Assembly (NCBI GenBank): GCA_029269125.1
Contig: JARHXX010000009.1
Span: 1 to 64,000 of the forward strand
Source of the DNA: Kiritimatiellaeota bacterium B1221
GTDB taxonomy: Bacteria; Verrucomicrobiota; Kiritimatiellia; SS1-B-03-39; UBA6053
Length of the DNA: 64,000 nt
Direction: 5' to 3'
Shown here: positions 44,085 to 52,407 of the stretch, in pieces
How positions within the stretch are numbered: position 1 is the stretch's first letter
Layout of the letters: the number at the start of each line of letters is the position of its first letter
The notes under the pieces: generated by a model
Told to the model about the DNA's origin: nothing
Database searches by the model: none
Seen by the model: the letters and a program-made list of their open reading frames with translations, nothing else
Made by a program: the position numbers and the translations under genes

Positions 44085-44939
44085 ATGCGACGAATTTTGA
44101 CAGGACTATTTATGCTCAGCGGATGGGCGTTTGCCCAAGCTCCCAAACTGGAGACCCATCATTACACATTGGATCAGGTTCCGGCCCTCTTTGAAAAGAA
44201 GGAGGGCTCCGACAACCCGAAGTTTTTAGAAGCACATTTCACCCAGTATATGGGCATCACATTTCCCGAGGGAAGCTGGATGAAATTTCAAAAGGCCGGC
44301 AATGTGTTGTCCATGCAAAATACCAATGAGCAGCATGCCTGGTTAAAACTCGGTTTGGCTCAGCAGAATTTGATTCAGTCTCATATTCATTTCACTTTCC
44401 GTATCATCGCGTTTGATAAAATCATGATCGATAAATTTGACCGCCAGTATCCCGCGGGGATTCCAGATCCGCTCATTCATAAATTATATCTGGACGGGAA
44501 AGGTGAAACAGTCGCCATTCAAAACATCAATATGGAAAATTGGACCACCAAAACTTTTGAAGTTGAGAGTGAAGGGGCTTCAGAACCAAATCAGAAAGAA
44601 GCACAACGTAAGAAAAATCCTTACTCCAAATCAACCTTTGGTGTAACCGCGACCATGAGCGAATCCAAACGGAGTATAAACCTGAAGCTCGAAGCATTAT
44701 TTCCTCCCTCCAGGGGAGTTCCAGAGGACAATCCCACTCAGGCGGAATTACGCATTCCCCACTTCTCAAGTTTGAATATGGTAAGTAGATTTACGATCGG
44801 AAACGGAAAAACGATTGTAGCCGGACAATCCTCTTCCATAGACAATCAATCCCAATTTTTCTTTCTAATCAGTGCAGATATCCGAGATAGGGAAGGACGG
44901 GCCATTCACTGCCCCATGGAAAAGGAGGAAGGGCAATGA
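44085..44939 (+). CDS. Exported secretin-like domain protein, paralogue 1
   Basis: 284 aa from MRRILTG at 44085, with GGAGAAG upstream; signal peptide ends at GWAFAQ. The region YMGITFPEGSWMKFQKAGNVLSMQNT and SHIHFTFRIIAF resembles the secretin N-domain pattern of many verrucomicrobial exported proteins. Near the C-terminus FTIGNGKTIVAGQ and FFLISADIRDREGRAI resemble the secretin-type NGxTVVxGG and FVTxxxxDxxG strands. It lacks a full beta-barrel domain, so it is not a complete secretin. Its stop overlaps paralogue 2 as ATGA. Confidence 0.65.
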   Translation: MRRILTGLFMLSGWAFAQAPKLETHHYTLDQVPALFEKKEGSDNPKFLEAHFTQYMGITFPEGSWMKFQKAGNVLSMQNTNEQHAWLKLGLAQQNLIQSHIHFTFRIIAFDKIMIDKFDRQYPAGIPDPLIHKLYLDGKGETVAIQNINMENWTTKTFEVESEGASEPNQKEAQRKKNPYSKSTFGVTATMSESKRSINLKLEALFPPSRGVPEDNPTQAELRIPHFSSLNMVSRFTIGNGKTIVAGQSSSIDNQSQFFFLISADIRDREGRAIHCPMEKEEGQ

Positions 44940-45841
44940 CCATGAAAATGAAAAAGCTTTTCTTTATCCTCCTCTTGATCGGAAATATACTCCCAGCCCA
45001 AGAAGCCCTTCCTCCCAAAGAAGAATTGTTGACCCGAAAATACTTTCTTCATTTAGATCAGTGGCAGTCGAAGGATCAGCCTTACGTTCTGCCTTGGGAA
45101 CAAAAAAAACTTCTCCAAGAGGACATGAATCATTTTTTGTCTGACACCTTTTCTTTACAGTTCCCTGAAGGCACCCGGATCCGTTATAAACGGTTTGGAA
45201 ATGAATTGATGATGACCCTGCATACCACTCAGCCAAACCATGATCAATTTTTGTTGAGCCTCTTGCATAGTGAAATGCTTCCGCTGAACATCAACTTAAC
45301 CCTACGGCTGGTTTCCTTTGAAACCGAAAAAATTGCAGCCCTCAAATTGGCAAACCCCGATGAACTGAGTGATCAGTCTATATTCGAGTTCTGGAAAAAC
45401 GGGGAAGGAATCACTTTGTACAGCCAAAGTGTAAAAACCATGCCCAGGGATAATGCCATCTTCGAGATGGAGTATGAAAGGATTCATCCAAAAGATACCC
45501 AAACGCCAACCGCAAAAAACGGCAATACCGAGCAGCCCAGACTCACTCGAAATACCTTGAATGTCACACCCGGCATCAGACCATTTTCAACAGAAATTCC
45601 TCTCACCGTGATTTCTGACTTTACAGTTTACACAGACCTCAAACCAGAGACGGATCCTACATCTAAACTCACTTCTCCGGATTTCATATATTTTGAAACC
45701 GGCACAAAAATTCTGCATCAAGGCACCTTCGTTTTCGAACAAAGTACATCCCAAGACGGTAAACAGAAACGCTTCCTATTTATTTCTGCGGAAATTCAAG
45801 ACATTGACGGGAATCCTCTTTCCATCCACGTCCCCGATTAA
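44936..45841 (+). CDS. Exported secretin-like domain protein, paralogue 2
   Basis: 301 aa with a signal peptide (KKLFFILLLIGNILPAQ). Same plan as its neighbour: FSLQFPEGTRIRYKRFGNEL and NINLTLRLVSFETEK in the N-terminal domain, and a C-terminal KRFLFISAEIQDIDGNPL. The two proteins are clearly paralogous although divergent, and coupled by an ATGA overlap. Role unknown; a tandem duplication feeding a hetero-oligomer is possible. A REP-like repeat begins at its stop codon. Confidence 0.65.
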   Translation: MTMKMKKLFFILLLIGNILPAQEALPPKEELLTRKYFLHLDQWQSKDQPYVLPWEQKKLLQEDMNHFLSDTFSLQFPEGTRIRYKRFGNELMMTLHTTQPNHDQFLLSLLHSEMLPLNINLTLRLVSFETEKIAALKLANPDELSDQSIFEFWKNGEGITLYSQSVKTMPRDNAIFEMEYERIHPKDTQTPTAKNGNTEQPRLTRNTLNVTPGIRPFSTEIPLTVISDFTVYTDLKPETDPTSKLTSPDFIYFETGTKILHQGTFVFEQSTSQDGKQKRFLFISAEIQDIDGNPLSIHVPD

Positions 45842-45905
45842 CTCAGACGTTCAGTCTGAAGGGAACCCGGCATTCTGCCTGTTCTTTTGCGTGAACCCTT
45901 GAACC
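45841..45905 (+). repeat. REP-like element, copy 3
   Basis: Starts at the last base of the preceding stop: ACTCAGACGTTCAGTCTGAAGGG (stem CAGAC/GTCTG), then a GGCATTCTGCC segment. It lies between the convergent exported-protein gene and the PEP-CTERM gene and probably works as a terminator. Confidence 0.82.
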
Positions 45906-45934
45906 CCTCCCTTAACACAGCAAGCATAGCTGTG

Positions 45935-48640
45935 TTACCGTTTCCGGCGCAGGAGGAATACGCTTCCCAGCCCCACCGCAAGCAGGGCAAAGGTGGAGAT
46001 TTCGGGGATGGCAGTGACCGTGTATTCAGAAATATATCCATCAGTAACCGCACCACTGGCAAAATCTGCGGAGGCAACCTGCCGGGTGCTTACATCCAGG
46101 CTCAGCAAACCATCGAACTCCGCCAAGGTATAATAATCCACTCCATTGTAGGTGTGGGTACCACTTCCGTCACCCAAGACAAAATATTGATAGTTTGCCG
46201 CGCTCACATCCGTAAGAAAGTCGCTATTCAAATCAGTATAAAAACCACCCGTGAAGACATCCCCTTCACTGACCGAGGCCAGATTCAGATAAATTCCCAC
46301 AGAGTTTGAGCCGTCCAGTGCGGAAGTAAACGCATCAGAACCCGAAGTCAGACGCAGGACATCGTTACCACTGGCAGATGCATTGCTCCAGGTGGGGTCA
46401 CCGTTTGCCAGCGTGAATTCGAAGTTTGCCCCGAGTCCGCCACTGGGATCAAAACTGTCCGCGGTCAAAATCCCCGGACTGTTTCCGGGATCAATCGATC
46501 CCGTCCCGCCCAGGGTTACGCTGCCAAAGTTCCCCGCACCGCTTATGGATCCGCCCGCCTGGGTCAGCGAACCGGCATAGGCCGCATCGGAATTGTACAC
46601 AAACGTCCCGCCGGAATTCACCGTCACATCGCGGTCCAATGCCGAGGCGTTGCTGTACTCAAAAGTACCACCGGCATTCGCGGTCACTCCACTGGTTGCG
46701 GTCAAGGATCCGGAAACAATTAACCGGCCTTCATTCACGGTCGTAGAGCCGGTATATATATTGTTTCCACCTAATTCCTGGGTACCGGATCCGGTCTTGA
46801 TCAAACTCAAGCTGGCAGCACCCCGATCCAAAATGTAATTGTCTCCCCCGTAAACCGCCGTTCCGGTGTTGCCGTAACCCACGGTCAGAGTGGCATCGAC
46901 TGTGTCATCATTATTCTGAATGTAGGTGCGGCCTGAAAACGAACTCGTCAAACCACCTATCGTCAAATCATGCCCTTCCAGACTTAAGTAAGTCGAGGAT
47001 TGTCCTGTCCGGCTTGACGCCCCGTCCACCAACTCCGTGTCACCAAAAACCAAACCATCCCCGCCAATCCGGACATCAAAGCGGCTACCGCTTGTATACC
47101 GCCCGGCTAAATTTCTTAGCACCACCCCTCCGGAGAAATCACTGGAGGTATTTGTAAGCGTTAAATCCGCAAGCGTGTTGCTATTCCCTGTCCCGTAAAA
47201 AGTTACTTGGTGTCCCGCCCCATCAATTTCTCCGGAAATTGTACTTGTCCCTTGCGTGAAAATACCGGCGTCTTCTTGAAGCGTAATTTTACCACTGGTG
47301 GACGTGTCATTATCCAGAGCCAGTGCGGCGGGAACTCCAGCCTCATATCCATGTCCGGAAATGAACATATCATTTGCGTAGGTTCCGCCCCCTTGCAGGT
47401 ACAACTGCCCGCCATTGGTGCCGCCGGAATGCACAATCACATCCCCGGTGCCAATATTCCCGTTTATGGCGGAAATCAAACGTCCTGAAGTAATGTAGGT
47501 GCCACCGGAATAGGTGTTTGCACTGGATATACCACTGAATTGTATGCCCTGATCACTGTCGATCACCACCGAAACCACCCCGGTTCCATTGTTCTGAATT
47601 TCGCTGTTTACCTCAATACCCACGCTGTTCCGACTGGCGTTGCCATCGCTGTTTGTATGCCTGCCATTGCTGGAAAAAACAATTTCACCATCGGTATTGT
47701 CCGCGCCTCCCGCCGTCAGCACCCCACCGTTAATGGTGAGGGTATCCTTGGGGTAGCGATAGCCCGACGATTCGGTCACTTCTGCCCGTAAAATCGCACC
47801 ATACTGACCCAACCGCAGGGTGTTTCCAGTTCCAATCTCAATACTGCGCGGAGTATCAACCGAGTCACTTGAGTATCCGTACTGTCGAATAATGGTATTC
47901 ACATCCGTGGTGCCACCCGCAGCCAGGGTAATCACCGGATCATAAACTTCACCACTAATCCCCGTTCCGTCCGCAGTGGCCGGAGACGAGATCGTGAAGG
48001 TGGTCGCCGAGTCAATGGAAACAATAGTGGCGCCGCTGGGAATACCGGTTGCCCGGACAATGACATCGCCCACCGCCAGGCCGGAGGTGTCCGCAACCGT
48101 GACCGTGGTGGAAGCATTCACAATATTCATACCGGTCAAACTTTCACTGTTGTCGGTGATACGGATATTGCTGGTGGCATCGCTGACAATCGATTGGGAG
48201 GTGCCAGCCCCGGATAAATCTGTGTAACCCGTATAAGTAACCAAATTTCCACTCCCGTCCACGGTAACAAAATCTTTCCCATTCCCGGTCGTCGCCCAGC
48301 CCCCGAGAATCCCGTTGGTGTTGATGTTGGTGGTCTGAATTTCAGAATTGCTGGTGGAAATGTCCATCACCGCCCCCACTTCACGGGTGATACTGCCCAC
48401 ATTCAACGTAAAGGTTCCGGATCCACTGGATCTGGCAGATTCCAAACTGGACCTCCCCACTTCCAGGATGACACCATCCACAGTTGTGCTTTCCCCGCCC
48501 ACTCCGCTCACCTGCAAGGTGTCCGGAGTATCTGTGGTGTCAATTCCACCCAAGGTGACTGGTTGAGCATATGCCGACTGAAAGAAGCAGAACCCTTCAC
48601 ACAGAAGGATACATATCGCAAAAGTTCTTTTATAATTCAT
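45935..48640 (-). CDS. Autotransporter-type beta-strand repeat protein with PEP-CTERM-like signal
   Basis: 901 aa with a signal peptide (ICILLCEGFCFFQSAYA). The body is Gly/Thr/Ser-rich beta helix. The clearest autotransporter-associated repeat is LIKTGSGTQELGGNNIYTG and STTVNEGRLIVSG, followed by strands ending GSIDPGNSPGIL. The C-terminus has the three-part sorting signal: IPEIS, a hydrophobic TFALLAVGLGSVFLL, and RRKR, with Ile replacing the second Pro of PEP. It should be a surface protein processed by the exosortase at 5634. No autotransporter translocator barrel is present. Confidence 0.88.
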   Translation of the reverse strand: MNYKRTFAICILLCEGFCFFQSAYAQPVTLGGIDTTDTPDTLQVSGVGGESTTVDGVILEVGRSSLESARSSGSGTFTLNVGSITREVGAVMDISTSNSEIQTTNINTNGILGGWATTGNGKDFVTVDGSGNLVTYTGYTDLSGAGTSQSIVSDATSNIRITDNSESLTGMNIVNASTTVTVADTSGLAVGDVIVRATGIPSGATIVSIDSATTFTISSPATADGTGISGEVYDPVITLAAGGTTDVNTIIRQYGYSSDSVDTPRSIEIGTGNTLRLGQYGAILRAEVTESSGYRYPKDTLTINGGVLTAGGADNTDGEIVFSSNGRHTNSDGNASRNSVGIEVNSEIQNNGTGVVSVVIDSDQGIQFSGISSANTYSGGTYITSGRLISAINGNIGTGDVIVHSGGTNGGQLYLQGGGTYANDMFISGHGYEAGVPAALALDNDTSTSGKITLQEDAGIFTQGTSTISGEIDGAGHQVTFYGTGNSNTLADLTLTNTSSDFSGGVVLRNLAGRYTSGSRFDVRIGGDGLVFGDTELVDGASSRTGQSSTYLSLEGHDLTIGGLTSSFSGRTYIQNNDDTVDATLTVGYGNTGTAVYGGDNYILDRGAASLSLIKTGSGTQELGGNNIYTGSTTVNEGRLIVSGSLTATSGVTANAGGTFEYSNASALDRDVTVNSGGTFVYNSDAAYAGSLTQAGGSISGAGNFGSVTLGGTGSIDPGNSPGILTADSFDPSGGLGANFEFTLANGDPTWSNASASGNDVLRLTSGSDAFTSALDGSNSVGIYLNLASVSEGDVFTGGFYTDLNSDFLTDVSAANYQYFVLGDGSGTHTYNGVDYYTLAEFDGLLSLDVSTRQVASADFASGAVTDGYISEYTVTAIPEISTFALLAVGLGSVFLLRRKR

Positions 48641-48784
48641 AAGATGAGGGGGGTCTGAGTGTTTCCAAAGATCAAAAAGATCTAACGTTTAATCATATTA
48701 GTCAAGCTAAAAAACGTTGATGACTTTTATTTATTCTCCCCCCGGATCCCAATCTCCCGGATGCCCTCCCCGGGCGCAACCGCA

Positions 48785-49858
48785 TCAGTCCAGAAACTCG
48801 TCAAACGCTCTTTGAAGCGTTTGCAGGTCCGGAATATTGTATACCTCGGAAAGCGGTACCCGAAAAGATTGTCCCTCTACCGTAATCGCTTTCAGGAACT
48901 CGACAAAAGTCGGCTGGTCTTTGCTGAGCATCAGCATGCCCACCACCTGCTGACTGGTATTGTAAAAGCGTGAAATCTCTTCATCCCCCTGCGGGTATCC
49001 CTGCATGGAGGTAAGCGCGGCCATGCTGTATGGCGACCTGATTTCACCCAACCCTTTCTCCACATCCACTTTTTTCCCTTTAAAGGCGCTATGCCCCACG
49101 TTTCCGTACCATTCCGCCAACCCCTCATTTAACCAAAGTGGGGGCCGATGAACAAAAAAGCGGTTCAGCACCAAGTGACTCATTTCATGTGCCAAAATAT
49201 GGGCATTGGCCTTGGAGTTGTCCGTATCATACAAATACATGGTCATGCCATGGACATATGCGGCAAACCAATTTTGCAAAGAATCCACATTACCCAAGTA
49301 CTCCTGCCAATCCTCCCGATCGCGGACCACCACAATATGGGATTTTTCTTTCATCCGATCCTGAAATCCCGGCAAGTCAGCGGCAATATACTGATACTGA
49401 AAATCCGCCATGCGGGCAACCTGCTTGGCAAAGCCAACCTGTTGATAATGCACGATAAAATATTCCGTTTCCGCATGACTCCATCCACGTTTCAAACCCG
49501 TTAACGCACTCTTCACATCCTCGGGCATACTTTCCGGCCAGATATCCCCGCGCACGATCGGCTTCCAGGTCAATTCCCGCCGGCCAGTAGGTTTTTGAAT
49601 ACTTCCCGCCGGAAGCGCCCCCCGGGCATTTTCACCCGCCAATTTGATAATTTCCCGTTGATCCGCAGCCGTCAGCCGTTCAATACGAACATTGATTACC
49701 TGGCCATCGGATTTTTTCAGGGTGACCACCCCCGCGGTATATTTTACAAACGCCGCTTCAGTTTTAAATCCGCCCAGCGCCCGCCAAGTGCGCATTTCCC
49801 CCTCAGCAAACAGCAGGGAACCCAACAAAAAGAGACTAAGCAGAAGGAAGTTTTTCAT
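48785..49858 (-). CDS. SHD1-domain peptidase-like exported protein
   Basis: 357 aa with a signal peptide (LLLSLFLLGSLLFAEG). Residues ~20-75 form an SHD1-type beta domain (MRTWRALGGFKTEAAFVKY, VTLKKSDGQVINVRIERL). The C-terminal ~250 residues carry a gluzincin-like site: HEMSHLVLNRFF, then NEGLAEWYG supplying the third ligand. Gluzincins have HExxH; here it is HEMSH, which fits. Families of this plan are common in planctomycetes and Verrucomicrobia; substrates unknown. The start lies 23 bp inside the preceding phosphatase gene, so they are co-transcribed. Confidence 0.82.
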   Translation of the reverse strand: MKNFLLLSLFLLGSLLFAEGEMRTWRALGGFKTEAAFVKYTAGVVTLKKSDGQVINVRIERLTAADQREIIKLAGENARGALPAGSIQKPTGRRELTWKPIVRGDIWPESMPEDVKSALTGLKRGWSHAETEYFIVHYQQVGFAKQVARMADFQYQYIAADLPGFQDRMKEKSHIVVVRDREDWQEYLGNVDSLQNWFAAYVHGMTMYLYDTDNSKANAHILAHEMSHLVLNRFFVHRPPLWLNEGLAEWYGNVGHSAFKGKKVDVEKGLGEIRSPYSMAALTSMQGYPQGDEEISRFYNTSQQVVGMLMLSKDQPTFVEFLKAITVEGQSFRVPLSEVYNIPDLQTLQRAFDEFLD

Positions 49859-50393
49859 GATTTCTTACAGGCTGATAGTCCCTCAAATAGATGCCCTTCA
49901 CCTTATACACATCAAAGCTGGAACCTTTGGTACTAAAAAACCGACATTTTTTTCGGGCCGTCTCCGGGTCCATGCCCATAAATTCGATTTTCCACAGCGC
50001 CCCGTACAGCACCGCCCGGCCCTCACCGTGTTTACAGTGGATCAGCGCGGGGCGATGCGCCGGATCCTCCAACCATTCCACAAAGCGGTCCCGGCATTCA
50101 TCCTGGGGCGCCTGCTCCGATTCTAAGTTCAGGTGATACGCTCCCACCTCCTCCAGCGCCGCCTTTTCCGCCGCAATCTTTTCCACCCCTTCCACCGGGC
50201 AGCGCAGATCCACCACGGTTTTAATTCCCAGCCGTTTGACCACTTTTTTCAACCGTTCCGGCGGCATCGCCCCCGACGTGTACACCTGCCCGCGCTCGAT
50301 CACCGTCAACCGGTACTCCACCAACTGCCACCAGGCATAGGCCACGGCACAAATCACAAAAAGTCCGCCAAAAATTGCTCCTAAAATTTGCAT
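49836..50393 (-). CDS. Membrane-anchored dual-specificity phosphatase-like protein
   Basis: 185 aa. One N-terminal membrane helix (about 4-24) is followed by a cysteine phosphatase domain with the P-loop HCKHGEGRA (C-x5-R), and upstream the general-acid region around APQDECRDRF. The fold start RGQVYTSGAMPPERLKKVVKRLGIKTVVDLR is typical of bacterial tyrosine/dual-specificity phosphatases. It probably acts at the inner face of the envelope or in the periplasm. Its end overlaps the SHD1 peptidase gene by 23 bp. Confidence 0.85.
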   Translation of the reverse strand: MQILGAIFGGLFVICAVAYAWWQLVEYRLTVIERGQVYTSGAMPPERLKKVVKRLGIKTVVDLRCPVEGVEKIAAEKAALEEVGAYHLNLESEQAPQDECRDRFVEWLEDPAHRPALIHCKHGEGRAVLYGALWKIEFMGMDPETARKKCRFFSTKGSSFDVYKVKGIYLRDYQPVRNHEKLPSA

Positions 50394-50433
50394 ATAACTC
50401 CCCTACCACAGCCCGGAGGAATTGCCAAGACCC

Positions 50434-50484
50434 GCTTCCGGGCTTCGGAAACCTTAGGGAACACGGGTTCCGAAACCCGGAAGC
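50434..50484. repeat. 19-bp inverted repeat
   Basis: Arms 50434-50453 and 50466-50484 pair over about 18-19 positions with a 12-nt loop. It lies between the phosphatase start and a MITE-like element and may be another member of the palindromic repeats. Confidence 0.7.
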
Positions 50485-50576
50485 CTGAAGGCTCACTTTC
50501 TAAGCCCTGTAAACAAAGGCACCCGGGTTCCGCAGTATCTTGCTCCCTCTTCCGTCACCGTTTAGCCCCTCCGGAA

Positions 50577-50708
50577 AACTTCCCAGTTCTTCGTTTACGA
50601 AGTTTCTCCGCAGGCATTGATGCCGAAGGGTAACCGGAACCCGGGTTCTGCGCAACCCTTCGCGTGAACGCTTCGGGATAACCCGACTCAAGTCGGAACT
50701 CGGAAGTT
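50577..50708. mobile_element. MITE-like element, copy 2
   Basis: 132 bp with 13-bp terminal inverted repeats (AACTTCCCAGTTC and GAACTCGGAAGTT, 12 of 13). Shares with the copy at 41846-41979 the CCCGGGTTCTGCG centre, CGTGAACGCTTCGGGA-type stretch and CCGACT/AGTCGG stem, but its long central stem is decayed. Confidence 0.7.
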
Positions 50709-50772
50709 ACACCTGCCCCCAAGTTCCCAATGCATCTTGTATTCTGTAACCACTTCACCTGTTCTCAACTCC

Positions 50773-51253
50773 ATGCCTCTGCCGGAATCCTATTATCTCG
50801 AAAAAATGAAAATCTGGACCCGGCGCCACTGAATTACTTTGGGCATAATTCTATTTACCTTAATGGTGCTCGTCCCGGTCGCATCTCTTTTTTACCCATT
50901 TGGGACATTGAACCCGCAAACGATTCTGCTTTATGAATCGCACCCGTCCCTCCGCCGCCACAAGAGAATGCCTGGCAACTCTATCTAAACTTCCTCAAAC
51001 CATGGGAAAACCCCCAAACGGGTTATTATATTCCGTTGATCCGCCGGCAAGCTACGAAAAATCTGCTGGAAGATCTGATTTAGCACCTGTTGAGGTATTC
51101 CTTATCAATGTTCGGGCGCGCTCCATTTTGCTTCGTATCAGAAAAGACGACCTTCCATCAAACGGGTGTGAGGGCATCCTGCCCTACAATCCATCCCCAA
51201 TTCGGCACCCCGAAGCGGGTGCAGTCATCGTAGCCCGGGGCAAGGAAGCATGA
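50773..51253 (+). pseudogene. Decayed gene for a small membrane protein (candidate)
   Basis: Reading across three frames gives protein-like text. From ATG 50773, MPLPESYYLEKMKIWTRRH meets an in-frame TGA at 50830, then continues as a hydrophobic helix ITLGIILFTLMVLVPVASLF to about 50949. It then shifts frame to NAWQLYLNFLKPWENPQ ending at a TAG at 51081, and a third frame reads VEVFLINVRARSILLRIRKD to 51253. I do not recognise the family. One stop and two frameshifts suggest a dead gene. It lies between a complete MITE-like copy and a truncated one. Confidence 0.4.
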
Positions 51254-51316
51254 CGCCGCCCCGGAAAACGATACCCCACTCCCATCTTCGCAGTCTGTAG
51301 GACTGCCTTATCTTTC

Positions 51317-51390
51317 CGGAACCCGGGTTCTGCGCAACCCTCCGCGTGAACGCTTCGGGATAACCCGACTCAAGTCGGAACTCGGAAGTT
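51317..51390. mobile_element. Truncated MITE-like element, copy 3
   Basis: Right-hand half only: GGAACCCGGGTTCTGCG, the CCGACT/AGTCGG stem and the terminal GAACTCGGAAGTT at 51378-51390. The left inverted repeat is absent. The end of the element overlaps the stop codon of the radical SAM gene. Confidence 0.75.
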
Positions 51391-52294
51391 ATAATTCCCC
51401 CTGAAACCAGCCCCGTTCCCGCATCGTCCCTTCAAGCTGATGCAAAAACGCCCCTTTGCTAAACTCCGATTTGGGCGCGAGCCGATGTTCGGAATCGGTA
51501 AACACCCGAAACAAAGGCAGGTCCGCGGGAATGCGGCGGATGAGTTGCATCACCAACTCCAGCCAGGCGGATTCAGACAAAACCGGAAAAGGCTGCTGTT
51601 TAAATTGCTCGCCCAATATCGATCCTTCAATCACATGCAGATTGTGTAATTTCAATGCCTGGACGGGTAAGGCGACCACTTCTTCGACCGTGGCAAACAT
51701 CTCATCCGATGTTTCCCCGGGCAGTCCGAACAGTAAATGTGCACAGCAATTTAAACCCGCCTCCTGCAATTTGTAAACCGCTTCTTTGCTTTTGGCCCAG
51801 CTGTGCTGACGGTTGATTCGCAGCAGAGTCGCATCCTGCGCGGTTTGCAGGCCGAGTTCGACCCAAACGTCAAGGTGTTGATTCCATTCCAGCAATAATT
51901 CAAGCGAGGCCGGTGGCAAACAATCCGGCCGGGTGCCCAAACTGAGCGACACAAAAGAGTTTGCCTCCAGCAAGGGTTCAATCAACGCTTTTAAAGCATC
52001 TACCGAAGAAAAAGTTGCGGTGTAAGCCTGAATATACAACTCCAGTTTTCCTTCCCCGTAGCGCTCCCGCGCAAATGCCATCCCTTTGGCCACCTGACCG
52101 GCCGGAGAATCAGCGCCCAAGGTCTGACGTGCACGCCCTCCATCTTCGGCACAAAAGCTACAGCCCCCGATTTCACCCGGTTTTTTGTGCGGACATCCCC
52201 AGCCGGGATCCACCGGCACTCTATATAGCGGTTCTCCCCACCGTTGAACCGCCCATTCCTTGTGACTTAACCAAGGGAATGAAGAACTTTCCAT
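51389..52294 (-). CDS. YhcC-type radical SAM protein
   Basis: 301 aa. The cluster-binding cysteines lie in GWGCPHKKPGEIGGCSFC, with the wide spacing of this family (Cys, ten residues, Cys-x-x-Cys) rather than CxxxCxxC. SLSLGTRPDCLPP, WVELGLQTAQDATL and HLLFGLPGETSDEM follow, as in TIGR01212/YhcC proteins. Function of YhcC is not established. The stop codon is contributed by a MITE-like element end, so the original C-terminus may have been altered slightly. Confidence 0.85.
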   Translation of the reverse strand: MESSSFPWLSHKEWAVQRWGEPLYRVPVDPGWGCPHKKPGEIGGCSFCAEDGGRARQTLGADSPAGQVAKGMAFARERYGEGKLELYIQAYTATFSSVDALKALIEPLLEANSFVSLSLGTRPDCLPPASLELLLEWNQHLDVWVELGLQTAQDATLLRINRQHSWAKSKEAVYKLQEAGLNCCAHLLFGLPGETSDEMFATVEEVVALPVQALKLHNLHVIEGSILGEQFKQQPFPVLSESAWLELVMQLIRRIPADLPLFRVFTDSEHRLAPKSEFSKGAFLHQLEGTMRERGWFQGEL

Positions 52295-52319
52295 TTACAA
52301 AAACTACTGGTGAAGATGA

Positions 52320-52383
52320 GGTTCACTGATGCTGATAAGAAAATCAGAAAATTATTCCTGAAACCACTACATCAGTGTGAACC
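52320..52383 (-). terminator. Inverted repeat between UXS and YhcC-type genes
   Basis: GGTTCACTGATG (52320-52331) pairs with CATCAGTGTGAACC (52370-52383), a 12-bp stem with a two-base bulge, and a second pair CTGATAAG/CTTATCAG overlaps it. It follows the UXS gene on the minus strand and may end its transcript, though no strong T-run follows. Confidence 0.4.
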
Positions 52384-52407
52384 ATCCTTATCAGTGATTC
52401 AAAAAAT

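Larger units (their letters stand above)
50394..50772. other. Intergenic region upstream of the phosphatase gene
   Basis: No gene seen. A 19-bp inverted repeat (GCTTCCGGG... and its complement) spans 50434-50484. A complete MITE-like element occupies 50577-50708. The rest is featureless. Confidence 0.65.

Noticed and set aside
50730..51253. Short open frames as intact genes
   Set aside because: The sensible protein text jumps between frames, so each single-frame reading is only partly coding; it is better described as one relic.
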